Both the position numbers and the translations under genes were made by a program. From Verrucomicrobiota bacterium (GTDB lineage: Bacteria; Verrucomicrobiota; Verrucomicrobiia; Opitutales; Opitutaceae): DNA of 64,000 nucleotides. Below are positions 1 through 10,291 of the stretch, piece after piece. Positions within the stretch are counted from its first letter, which is position 1; each line of letters opens with the position of its first letter. The notes under the pieces are model-generated. The model saw only the letters and a list, made by a program, of their open reading frames with translations. It was not told the DNA's origin and did not search any database. The stretch is taken from contig JAEZUE010000087.1 of the NCBI GenBank assembly GCA_023443455.1, forward strand, positions 44,728 to 108,727, written 5' to 3'.

Positions 1-162
1 CCGGCGTCGATGCAATTCACCGGAACCGGGGAGATTTTCTCGGGCATTTCGCACGGGGAACCACCATGCACAGGGCGGGCCAGGCGCGATGTGAAATCCG
101 CGTCACAACACCGCGCGATTCGGCCTTGCGCGGTGAATGGGCGGGCGCTTGCCTCGGCCGTG

Positions 163-678
163 ATGTCGTCCAACACCACCACCGAATATGCCGTGATCAG
201 CACCGACCACGGCGACCTCAAGATCGCCTTCTGGCCCGATGTCGCCCCGAAGACCGTCGAGAATTTCAAGAAGCTCGCCAACGAGGGCTTCTACGACGGC
301 ACGGCGTTCCACCGCATCATCAAGGGCTTCATGATCCAGGGCGGTTGCCCGAACACCAAGGCCGGCGCGAAAGGCATCCCCGGCACCGGCGACCCGGGCT
401 ACAAGGTCAAGGCCGAGTTCAACGCCAAGTCGCACGTGCGCGGCGTGATCTCCATGGCCCGTGCCCAGAATCCGGATTCCGCCGGCTGCCAGTTCTTCAT
501 CTGCCACGGCGACGCCAAGTTCCTCGACCGCCAGTACACCGCCTTCGGCCAGCTCGTCGGCGGCGACGACGTGCTCGAGAAGCTCGCCAACGTCGCGGTC
601 ACCCATGGCGGCGGCGGCGAAAAGAGCACCCCGGTCGAACGCCAGGGCGTGAAGTCGATCAAGATCGTCTCCGAGTAA
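163..678 (+). CDS. Peptidyl-prolyl cis-trans isomerase, cyclophilin type
   Basis: A 171-residue single-domain cyclophilin that should catalyse cis-trans isomerisation of X-Pro bonds during protein folding. The core motif FHRIIKGFMIQGG lies at about residues 49-61, followed by GVISMARAQNPDSAGCQFFI, both typical of bacterial PpiA/PpiB proteins. I chose the ATG at 163 because the protein then begins a few residues before the first beta strand (EYAVISTDHGDLKI). The frame is open further upstream to about position 10, but that stretch has no cyclophilin similarity. No signal peptide is visible from this start, so a cytoplasmic location is inferred. A strong hairpin terminator follows. Confidence 0.93.
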   Translation: MSSNTTTEYAVISTDHGDLKIAFWPDVAPKTVENFKKLANEGFYDGTAFHRIIKGFMIQGGCPNTKAGAKGIPGTGDPGYKVKAEFNAKSHVRGVISMARAQNPDSAGCQFFICHGDAKFLDRQYTAFGQLVGGDDVLEKLANVAVTHGGGGEKSTPVERQGVKSIKIVSE

Positions 679-710
679 CCGGTCTCCGGAGACAACAGTC
701 CCCTCTTCCG

Positions 711-739
711 CGCCGCCCCGCAACGGGCGGCGTTTTTCT
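711..739 (+). terminator. Rho-independent terminator after the cyclophilin gene
   Basis: The 8-bp stem CGCCGCCC/GGGCGGCG has a six-base loop and is followed by TTTTTC. It lies about 33 bases beyond the cyclophilin stop codon. A shorter palindrome, GTCTCCGGAGAC, lies between the stop codon and the hairpin. Confidence 0.75.
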
Positions 740-786
740 TTCGCCGTGGACGGGGCCTTCGGGGCGAGGCGGGCGGACGCTCCGCC

Positions 787-2046
787 CTACGACCGGGCCA
801 CCGCGCAGAAGCGCCGGGCGGCCTCGCGCAGTTCCGCCTCGGCCAGCACGCCGAAAGTGAGCCGCGCGGTGTGGCGCAGCGGCGCGTCGCCGAAGCACAG
901 CTCGCCGGGCACGTAGAGCACGCCGCCGTCGACACAGCGGCGGAAAAATGCCGAGTCGATCCCGAGATCCGCACCGTCCGGGGCCGTGAGCCAGAGATAG
1001 AGCCCGCCCTCCGGCCGGCTCCAGCGCCACCCCGCCTCGCGCAGGCCGCCCTCCGCCAGCGCCCGGTCGAGCACGTCCATCTTGCGACGATACGAGCCGC
1101 GGATCGCGGCCAGGTGCCGGTCGAACGTGCCGTCGCCGAGCACGCGCTCGAGGACCGCCTGGTTCAGGTTCGCCGTGCCGAAATCTTGGTGACCCTTCAC
1201 GTGCAGCATGCGTTCCAGCCAGTCCGGCGCGGTGCAGCATCCGTATCCGACCTTCAGGCCCGTCGCGAAGGGCTTCGTGAGCGTGCCCGCGTAGAGCCGC
1301 GGGAACGCCGCCCATTCGGGCAGCGCGAGCACGCTCGGCGCACCGGCCGAGCCGTCGAACGCCATCTGCCGATAGGCCGCATCCTCGATCGTGGGCAACA
1401 GCAGCCCGTGGGCCGACAGCACCCGGGCCAGCGCCCGCTTCTCCTCCACCCCGAACGACCGCCCGGAGGGGTTGGCGTAGTAGCCGACGAAGTAGACCGC
1501 GCGCAGCCGGGCGGCGGAACCGTCGGCGCGCATCGTCGCGAGCAGCCGGTCGAGTGCGTCGGCATCGAGCCGGCCTTCCCCGTCGACGGGCAGCGACCGC
1601 GCCTCGAGGCCGAGGCCGCGCAGCATTTCCAGAAAGACGAAATAACTCGGCCGGTCCACGAGCACGATGTCGCCCGGATCGCAGAGCACCTGCATCGCGA
1701 GGTAGAGCGCCTGTTGCGAGCCGTTGGTCACGAGCAACTGGAGGGCGTCCAACTCGAGTTCGGCCGAAGCCTCCTCCCGCATGATCCGCTCCGCCAAAAG
1801 CCGGCGCAGCCCCGGGCGCCCCTGGTTGGTGCCGTACTGCAACAGCTCGGGCGAGCACCCCGTCCGCGTCAGCTCAGCGATCGTCGCGCCGAAGGCGTCG
1901 ACGGGCAGCGTGGCGTTGTCGGTGAACCCGGCCGCGAGCGACAACAAGTGTGGGCTCTCGAGCGCCGCGGTCATGAGTCGGGCGATGATCGGCGGGGTGG
2001 CGCGGCGGCCGAGAGCGGAGAGGCGGAGGGCGGGCGGTTGGCTCAT
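787..2046 (-). CDS. PLP-dependent aminotransferase (MocR/LysN-like, no DNA-binding domain)
   Basis: A 419-residue fold-type I aminotransferase. It shows YGTNQGRPGLRRLLAERI near the N-terminus, the cofactor-binding segment VTNGSQQALYLAMQVL, the ANPSGRS loop, and TLTKPFATGLKVGYG carrying the probable PLP lysine. The sequence most resembles the 2-aminoadipate aminotransferase / MocR catalytic domain group, but there is no N-terminal GntR helix-turn-helix. I placed the start at the ATG at 2046; upstream codons in the same frame encode only low-complexity Arg/Gly/Ala sequence. The substrate cannot be read from the sequence. The stop codon is embedded in a GGGCGGA/TCCGCCC hairpin at 771-787. Its long upstream region holds a duplicated block that may be regulatory. 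Confidence 0.85.
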   Translation of the reverse strand: MSQPPALRLSALGRRATPPIIARLMTAALESPHLLSLAAGFTDNATLPVDAFGATIAELTRTGCSPELLQYGTNQGRPGLRRLLAERIMREEASAELELDALQLLVTNGSQQALYLAMQVLCDPGDIVLVDRPSYFVFLEMLRGLGLEARSLPVDGEGRLDADALDRLLATMRADGSAARLRAVYFVGYYANPSGRSFGVEEKRALARVLSAHGLLLPTIEDAAYRQMAFDGSAGAPSVLALPEWAAFPRLYAGTLTKPFATGLKVGYGCCTAPDWLERMLHVKGHQDFGTANLNQAVLERVLGDGTFDRHLAAIRGSYRRKMDVLDRALAEGGLREAGWRWSRPEGGLYLWLTAPDGADLGIDSAFFRRCVDGGVLYVPGELCFGDAPLRHTARLTFGVLAEAELREAARRFCAVARS

Positions 2047-2135
2047 GGATGCGCGCAACGGCATGGCCGAAGCACGCGCTCGGGACAATGCGAAGTTTCC
2101 ACCCCCAACCTCCGCGAACCAAGCCCGAGCGCCTC

Positions 2136-2174
2136 CCGCCCGCCTCCCACACGTCCCCGCCCGCCTCCCACACG
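2136..2174. repeat. Short tandem repeat, 18 bp at a 21-bp period, two copies
   Basis: CCGCCCGCCTCCCACACG occurs at 2136-2153 and again at 2157-2174. It lies in the 438-bp gene-free stretch between the ftsH stop codon and the aminotransferase start. It is C-rich, and I see no coding function for it. Confidence 0.6.
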
Positions 2175-2246
2175 CCCCCGACAAGCCGACGCGAAACGCC
2201 CCTCCCCAAGTCCACCCGCGCCAGCCCCCCTTTCCAGCCCGCGGGT

Positions 2247-2377
2247 AAAATAGACCGACGACCGTCGCGTTATTCGATTTTCTGAATACGCCCGCAAGTG
2301 CTGCGCCGCCGAAACCCTCCTTTTCGCGTGGAAAAATAGCGTGACGGCCGTCACGTTATTCGGTTTCGCGGATACAC
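2247..2377. repeat. Duplicated 45-bp block with an internal palindrome, upstream of the aminotransferase
   Basis: Two imperfect direct copies begin 86 bases apart, at 2247 and 2333. Both start with AAAATAG, then GACGRCCGTCRCGTTATTCG, then a TTT run and an ATAC element. The second copy contains the perfect palindrome GTGACGGCCGTCAC at 2341-2354; the first has a degenerate version. The position, 200-330 bases upstream of a minus-strand gene, suits operator sites, but this is inference. Confidence 0.55.
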
Positions 2378-2484
2378 GGACATGGCATGGCCGGCGACGG
2401 AGGCGATGCCGGGGTCGACGGACGCGCACGCGCCGGTGGGGCGCGTGCATGCACGCCGAACTACGGGAGGATCGGATCGCGGGC

Positions 2485-4483
<1,999 letters not shown>

Positions 4484-4494
<11 letters not shown>

Positions 4495-6034
4495 GGGAGG
4501 AAGCGCAGAGTGAGTCGGCAGGGTGATATGTCAATTGAACGGCCCGAGTCGTTCCCTCGCGAACCCGAGATTGATGCGCCGGCGGAAGCCCCGGTACCCA
4601 GAGGATCGCCCCATGCGCATCGCACACGACCGGCAGGCGCCAACGCAACTCCCGCTCAATGCGGCGGTTGACGAACTGGTCCTGCAGCTTGCTCGAGCCG
4701 CTCGCCCCGAGCGGCCGATATCGATCCCCCGCCTTCCATGGGCGGAGGAGAAAACTCGCGGGTGTTTCTCCCGCGGCGAGGAACACCGTCCGCCCTTCCT
4801 CGAACGCACCCGCGACAATCCCCGCCCGCAGTTCACTCGAAACATCGACCTCTTCGGCACGCATCCGCGCGCCGGTCGCAAGCGTCACGTCACCGGGCAC
4901 CGCCAACGGCACCGCCGGCCAGTCCGCTTTCGCCGCGGCGAGATCCGCCCCCGTCCAGTACCGAAGCGACAGCCCGACATCGATGAAGCCGTCGGGGCCA
5001 ACGCTGAGTCGCCCCAACTGCCGCTCACGCACCATCGCCAGCAATCGCTCGAAGGCCGCGCTCGACAGCATTCCGGCCAATCCCTTCGCACCCAACCAAC
5101 GGTGCAGTGCTCGCCGCACGACCGCGCTCGGCACCGACCGGATATCGATCAGCGACAGATCGCCGTCGAGCTGCGCCGGCATCAAGCTGTCGACCCACAA
5201 CTCCAGTGCGTCGTCCTCCTCCTCGAGCAACGCCCGGGCTCGAGCCACCGCGCCGTCGAGGTCCGCGGGCGCGGCCTCGCGCCAGGCCGGAACAACGCGA
5301 TTGCGCAGCCGATTCCGGAAATACGCGTCACCGTGATTCGAGGAGTCCTCACGCCAAGTCGCGCCGTTGGCCCGTAGCAGCGACTCGATCTCGCCCTTCG
5401 CGACATCGAGCAGCGGACGCAGCCGCACCGTGCCGTCGGCCAAACGCTGCACCGGCCGCGGCGCCGCCAGCCCACGCGCACCGCTGCCGCGCGCGAGCCG
5501 CATCAACATTGTCTCCACAGCATCATCACGCTGGTGCCCGAGCCAGAGCACACGCGAGCCGAGTTCGCCCATCGCGGCCTTGAAGAAGCCAAAGCGCGCC
5601 TCACGGGCCTGCGCCTCCGACACGTCGCTCCCCTCCGGCCACTCCGCCCGGCCGACGCGGACCTCCACGCCGAGCGCGGCACAAACCTCACGACAAAAGG
5701 CCTCGTCGGCGTCGGCCGCCGCACCCCGCAGCCGGTGATTGAAATGCAGCGCGACCAACGCGGGGCGCGACTGCGGCGCGCCCCCGCCGGTGGCAGCAAC
5801 GTTTCCCCGCGCGGGCCGAAGCACCGCGCCACGGCCGGCATTTCGCAGGCCCACCAACGCGAGCAGCAGCGCCACCGAATCGGCACCACCGGAGAGCGCG
5901 ACGCACCACGATCCGTCCGCCGCCCCCTCGCGGCCCAACCAGTCGCGCAGACGCCCCGGCCAACGCGAAGCCGGCAACGCCGTCGCCACCGCACCGGCGG
6001 CGGCGAGCCAGAAGTTGTCGGCCGAGAAAGTCAT
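4484..6034 (-). CDS. tilS: tRNA(Ile)-lysidine synthase TilS
   Basis: A 516-residue ATP-dependent enzyme that converts the wobble cytidine of the tRNA-Ile CAU anticodon to lysidine, so that the tRNA reads AUA. The PP-loop motif SGGADSVALL is at about residues 48-57, followed by the family segments LVALHFNHRLRGAAADADE and LWLGHQRDDAVETMLMRLARGSG. A C-terminal substrate-binding region includes LLRPWKAGDRYRPLGASGSSKLQD. I preferred the ATG at 6034 over a GTG at 6061, which would add nine unremarkable residues. The 3' end overlaps the ftsH start. Confidence 0.93.
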
Positions 6035-6097
6035 CGGGCGGATTGCAGCGCGGGCCGACACTCCGGCGCAATCCGATAGACGCGACGGATCGGCCGC

Positions 6098-7252
6098 TCA
6101 GAACAACGTCTGCCGGCGGCGGATCTTGATGCGCACCGCTCCCGGTATTTCCTTCTCGGAGACAAGGACCAGATAGCCGCCCCCGCCCGCGCCGCTGAGT
6201 TTCCAGCCGAGCGCGTCGTCGCGGTACTTCTCGATCAGCTCGTGCACGCCCGAACTGACCATGCGGGGAAACATCGCGATCTGCGCCTCGAACGAGCCCC
6301 GGAACGCCGCTCCGAAGGCCGCGGCGTCCTTGGCCCGGATCGCCTCCCAGCAGGCATCGGCGGCGTCGGCCAGCGCCTTCGCGTTGTCGGCGTCGATATG
6401 GGTCTCGCCGAGCACGCTGTAGCCCGAGGCCCGCGGTCCGAGCGGCACGAGTTGAATCAGGCTTTCCAGCCAGGCGAGCACATCCTCGGCATCGACCGAC
6501 TCGATCGTGGTGGGCCAGTGCGCGCCGTGGTACTCGAGGCGATTGAGCCCCGGATACACGATGCCGATCGAGTCCTGCGAGCCGGCCACCTCCCGGGTGC
6601 CCGGGGGATTCTCGTAGCCGAAAAGCAGTTTCGCGATCTGCTCCTTGTTGCCCTGCGGGAGGGCGGTGCGCCAGAGCTCGATGGCCTTGTTGCGGGTGCT
6701 GGAGGCCATGCCGCTGCGCCCGTTGAAGGCATGGGTGGGCTCGATGGAAATGGTCAGCACCGCGCCGGGGTGGTGCTGCGAGACGAAAGGCTGGTCGAGC
6801 CAGCCGCCGGCCAGGTCGATACGGAACGGGATCGTGCACTCGTTGCGCAGGGCCGTCGTGCTGCGCACCGGCAGGCCGCCGTGCGGGAGGCGGCTCAACA
6901 CGCGGTACTCGATGCCGAGGTCGCGGCAGAGCTGCTCCTTCGCCTCGGAGGCACCGTCCTGGTTGACGACGAAGATGTCGGGCTTGATGTCGCGCAGCTC
7001 GTTGACGAAGTCCAGCAGGCCGATGCCGGTGTTGATGCGGCACTCCTTCACGCAGCCCAGCGCCGAGATCATGTACTTGCGTTCGTCCTGCGAGTTGACC
7101 GGGTAGCGCGCCTTCAGCGCATACACGCACTCGTCGCTGCCGATGCAGACGTAGAGATCGCCGTATTCGGCCGCCTCCTTCATGAACGCCACGTGCCCGC
7201 TGTGCAGCAGGTCGAAACAACCGGAGACGAAGACCTTCTTCTTTTGGGACAT
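6098..7252 (-). CDS. Fused cytidylyltransferase-like / GHMP kinase-like protein
   Basis: A 384-residue two-domain protein. Residues 1-136 are a nucleotidyltransferase of the cytidylyltransferase-like fold: GCFDLLHSGH at 11-20 is the nucleotide-binding HxGH-type motif, and RSTTALR at about 130-136 is the C-terminal signature. Residues 137-384 resemble a GHMP kinase, with PFRIDLAGGWLDQP near 142-155 and the C-terminal loop KLSGAGGGGYLVLV. The usual ATP loop PxxxGLGSSA is not evident; the corresponding region reads AGSQDSIGIVYPG. By analogy with sugar-nucleotide salvage or heptose enzymes, one domain may phosphorylate a sugar and the other couple it to a nucleotide. This is inference and the sugar is unknown. 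The gene is followed by tilS on the same strand and lies downstream of serS. Confidence 0.8.
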   Translation of the reverse strand: MSQKKKVFVSGCFDLLHSGHVAFMKEAAEYGDLYVCIGSDECVYALKARYPVNSQDERKYMISALGCVKECRINTGIGLLDFVNELRDIKPDIFVVNQDGASEAKEQLCRDLGIEYRVLSRLPHGGLPVRSTTALRNECTIPFRIDLAGGWLDQPFVSQHHPGAVLTISIEPTHAFNGRSGMASSTRNKAIELWRTALPQGNKEQIAKLLFGYENPPGTREVAGSQDSIGIVYPGLNRLEYHGAHWPTTIESVDAEDVLAWLESLIQLVPLGPRASGYSVLGETHIDADNAKALADAADACWEAIRAKDAAAFGAAFRGSFEAQIAMFPRMVSSGVHELIEKYRDDALGWKLSGAGGGGYLVLVSEKEIPGAVRIKIRRRQTLF

Positions 7253-7359
7253 GGAGAAAAGGGGCTGGAGCGATAAATCGCGGACCAGTTGGTCGGCTCG
7301 GCTACCGCGAGACAAGGGCGAATCGGGGCGGGCGCCGCGCCCGCCCTTTCGTTTTCGCG

Positions 7360-8631
7360 TCAGGCGAAAACGAGGTGGCTCTTGCCGAACAACGGCACGA
7401 GGCACTCGGGGATGCGCACGCGGCCGTCGGCCTCGAGGTTGTTTTCCAACAACGCGGCGAGCACGCGCGGCACGGCGAGGCCGGAACCGTTGATCGTGTG
7501 CACGAGCTCGGGCTTGCCCGTCTCCTTGTTGCGGAAACGGATCTGCGCGCGGCGCGCCTGGAACGACTCGAAGTTCGAGCAGCTCGAAACCTCGAGCCAG
7601 CGCTTCTGGCCGGCGGCCCAGACCTCGAGATCGTACTTCTTCGCCTGCGAAAAACCGAGGTCGCCGGTGCACATGAGCAGGCGGCGGTACGGCAGGCCGA
7701 GCTTCACGAGGATGCGCTCGGCGTCGTCGCGGAGCTTGTCGAGCTCTTCGTAGGACTTCGACGGATGCACCCACTTGAGCAGCTCGACCTTGTCGAACTG
7801 GTGCAGGCGGTTGAGCCCGCGCACGTCCTTGCCGTAGCTGCCGGCCTCGCGGCGGAAGCACGGGGTGTAGGCGCAGCGGTAGATCGGCAGCACGTCCTCG
7901 TCCACGATCTCGTCGCGGAAGAAATTGGTCAGCGGCGTCTCCGCTGTCGGCACGGCGTAGAAGTCGTCGTCGACGGTCTTGTACATCATGCCCTCCTTGT
8001 CGGGCAGCTGGCCGACGGCGGTGGCGCTGGCGGTGTTGACGAAGATCGGCGGGGCGACCTCGGTGTAGCCGTTGGCGGCGCCTTCGTTGAGGAAGAACTG
8101 GAGCAGCGCACGCACGAGACGGGCGCCGTCGCCCACGTAGAACGGGAAGCCCGCGCCGGTGACCTTCGAGCCGCGGCCGAAGTCGATGATCTTGTCGAAG
8201 CCGGGGATCTCCCAGTGCGGCTTGGCGACGGGCGAGACGGCGTTCACGTCGCCGCTGGTGGCGTCGACCACGTTCTCCTCGGGCGTGCGGCCGACCGGCA
8301 CCGAGCTGTGCGGGATATTCGGCACGGTGAGCATCGCCTTCGCCCACTGGGTCTCGATCTCCTTCACCTTGGCGTCCTGGTCCTTCACCTGCGCGGACAC
8401 CGCCTTCATCTCCTGCACCTTGGCGATGAACTCGGGCGAGCCCTTGGGCAGCTTCGCCATGTCGGTGTTGGCCGCCTTCTGCGCCGCGCGGAGTTTCTCC
8501 ACGTTGGCCAGGGCGGTGCGCCATTCGGTATCGAGGGCGAGCACGGCGTCGAGGTCGCAATCGTTGCCCTTCTTGGCAATGGCATCGCGGACAGCTTCGG
8601 GGGACTCGCGGAGGATCTTCGGGTCGAGCAT
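7360..8631 (-). CDS. serS: Seryl-tRNA synthetase
   Basis: A 423-residue class II aminoacyl-tRNA synthetase that charges tRNA-Ser. The N-terminal region MLDPKILRESPEAVRDAI and the following helical arm are the tRNA-binding coiled coil. The catalytic domain contains class II motif 2 (YTPCFRREAGSYGKDVRGL) and motif 3 (GSGLAVPRVLAALLENN). The length fits the family. The ATG at 8631 gives the canonical MLDPK start; open codons upstream are not conserved in character. It is divergent from the aminotransferase at 8764. A GC-rich hairpin lies beyond the stop codon at 7326-7346. Confidence 0.96.
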   Translation of the reverse strand: MLDPKILRESPEAVRDAIAKKGNDCDLDAVLALDTEWRTALANVEKLRAAQKAANTDMAKLPKGSPEFIAKVQEMKAVSAQVKDQDAKVKEIETQWAKAMLTVPNIPHSSVPVGRTPEENVVDATSGDVNAVSPVAKPHWEIPGFDKIIDFGRGSKVTGAGFPFYVGDGARLVRALLQFFLNEGAANGYTEVAPPIFVNTASATAVGQLPDKEGMMYKTVDDDFYAVPTAETPLTNFFRDEIVDEDVLPIYRCAYTPCFRREAGSYGKDVRGLNRLHQFDKVELLKWVHPSKSYEELDKLRDDAERILVKLGLPYRRLLMCTGDLGFSQAKKYDLEVWAAGQKRWLEVSSCSNFESFQARRAQIRFRNKETGKPELVHTINGSGLAVPRVLAALLENNLEADGRVRIPECLVPLFGKSHLVFA

Positions 8632-8763
8632 GGGCGGGAGAGATGGAGGCGGAGTATCGCGGCGCCGCGCGCGCTGCGACAAGGGCATTCTTGGGGCGGA
8701 GGCGTTCGCCGTGGCAGTTGAGGGTTGGCGCGCCGGCCGTTCGCCCTACCCTTCGCGTCTGCG

Positions 8764-10044
8764 ATGAGCACCTCACCCCTGTCCGCACCGCACCTCAATC
8801 CCAACGTCTTCGGCCTCGGCACTTCGGCGACGCTCGCGATCAACGAGCGCAGCAACGACCTGATCGCCCAGGGACGCAAGGTCTACAAGCTCGGCCTCGG
8901 CCAGTCGCCCTTTCCCGTGCCGCCGGTGGTCGTCGAGGCGTTGCGCAACGCCGCGCCCGAGAAGGACTATCTGCCCGTGCGCGGCCTGCGCCCCTTGCGC
9001 GAAACGGTCACCGACTTCCTCCACCGCCGCCACGGCATCGAGCGGGCCCGCCGCCAGGTCCTGATCGGCCCCGGCTCGAAGGAGCTGATCTTCATCACCC
9101 AGCTCGCCTATGCGGGCGAGCTGCTCGTGCCGAGCCCCTCCTGGGTCTCCTACGCCCCGCAGGCGAAGATCATCGGCCGCCGCGTCACGTGGCTGCCGAC
9201 CGAATACGCCCACGACTGGAAACTGCTGCCCGAGACGATCGACGCCCATTGCTCCGCCAACCCCGGCCTGCCGCGCCTGCTGATCCTCAACTACCCCAAC
9301 AACCCCACCGGCGTCAGCTACACCGAGCCCGAACTGGCCGCGATGGCCTCGGTCATCCGCAAACACCAGATCCTGGTCGTCTCCGACGAGATCTACTCCG
9401 ACCTCGACCACGAGGGCCGGACCCCGAGCATCTCGCACCACTACCCGGAGGGCACGATCGTATCCACCGGCCTGAGCAAATGGTGCGGCGCGGGCGGCTG
9501 GCGGCTGGGCGTGTTCTCGTTTCCCGACGAGCTCGAGTGGCTCTGCGCCGCCATGGCCTCGATCGCGAGCGAAACCTACACCTCCGTGAGCGCCCCGATC
9601 CAGTATGCCGCCATCCGCGCCTTCGAGGGCGGGCCGGCGATCGATTCCTACCTCGAGAACTGCCGCGCGATCCTCCGCGGGCTCGGCCGCTTCTGCAACA
9701 ACACCCTCATCGCCGCCGGTTGCCGCCTGCCCAAGCTCGACGGCGCCTTCTACCTCTTCCCCGACCTGAGCGACGAACGCGACAAACTCGCCGCCAAGGG
9801 CGTCACCGACGGCGCCTCGCTGGCCGAGCGCCTGCTGATGGACACCGGCGTCGCCTCGCTGCCGGGCAGCGTCTTCGGCCGCCCCAGCCGGGAGCTCACA
9901 CTGCGACTTTCCTATGTGAACTTCGACGGCACCGCCGCGCTCGCCGCCGCCGAGGGCGCCGAGCGCATCGACGAAAAATTCCTGCGCCAACACTGCCCCG
10001 AAACGCTCGCGGCGGTGGAGCGCATCGCCGACTGGCTCGCCTGA
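8764..10044 (+). CDS. Class I/II pyridoxal-phosphate aminotransferase
   Basis: A 426-residue aspartate-aminotransferase-fold enzyme. Recognisable elements are GPGSKELIFITQLAYAG, ILNYPNNPTGVSYTEPEL, VVSDEIYSDL, the PLP-lysine segment STGLSKWCGAGGWRLG, and the C-terminal LRLSYVNFDG. It belongs with broad-specificity aminotransferases acting on Asp, aromatic or other amino acids; the specific substrate is not clear. I chose the ATG at 8764; the frame continues upstream without similarity. It stands alone, divergent from serS and convergent with mpl. Confidence 0.88.
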   Translation: MSTSPLSAPHLNPNVFGLGTSATLAINERSNDLIAQGRKVYKLGLGQSPFPVPPVVVEALRNAAPEKDYLPVRGLRPLRETVTDFLHRRHGIERARRQVLIGPGSKELIFITQLAYAGELLVPSPSWVSYAPQAKIIGRRVTWLPTEYAHDWKLLPETIDAHCSANPGLPRLLILNYPNNPTGVSYTEPELAAMASVIRKHQILVVSDEIYSDLDHEGRTPSISHHYPEGTIVSTGLSKWCGAGGWRLGVFSFPDELEWLCAAMASIASETYTSVSAPIQYAAIRAFEGGPAIDSYLENCRAILRGLGRFCNNTLIAAGCRLPKLDGAFYLFPDLSDERDKLAAKGVTDGASLAERLLMDTGVASLPGSVFGRPSRELTLRLSYVNFDGTAALAAAEGAERIDEKFLRQHCPETLAAVERIADWLA

Positions 10045-10124
10045 AAACCGCCGCCACACGGCGAATCGAAGAAAAAAGCGGAACCCGTTTCGGTCCCGGA
10101 AGTCCTATTGCCTCGTGCTTGTTT

Positions 10125-10145
10125 TCCCGCCTAGCGGGACTTTTG
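10125..10145 (+). terminator. Short hairpin after the aminotransferase gene
   Basis: TCCCGC and GCGGGA pair across a three-base loop, followed by CTTTT. It lies about 80 bases beyond the aminotransferase stop codon, upstream of a stronger hairpin at 10166. Confidence 0.4.
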
Positions 10146-10165
10146 GGGATACCACAGATAAATAT

Positions 10166-10204
10166 GACGAGCCGTCAGGGGTTGGCGGCTCGTCTTATTG
10201 TTTT
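10166..10204 (+). terminator. Rho-independent terminator between convergent genes
   Basis: GACGAGCCG (10166-10174) and CGGCTCGTC (10186-10194) form a perfect 9-bp stem with an 11-base loop, followed by TTATTGTTTT. The U-rich tail favours the plus strand, serving the aminotransferase. On the minus strand the stem is followed by ATATTTAT, so it may also serve mpl. Confidence 0.65.
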
Positions 10205-10291
10205 CGGAGATCGGCACCTTCGCCCGGAAACGTCCCGCAAGGAGCGACTTCGCGAACCGGGTACCGGCGCCGGCTGCCACTGGGGAACCGA

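Noticed and set aside
7326..7346. GC-rich hairpin (GGGCGGGC/GCCCGCCC) considered as a serS terminator
   Set aside because: The T-rich tail lies on the plus strand, whereas serS and the downstream gene are on the minus strand, so termination of serS is not supported.
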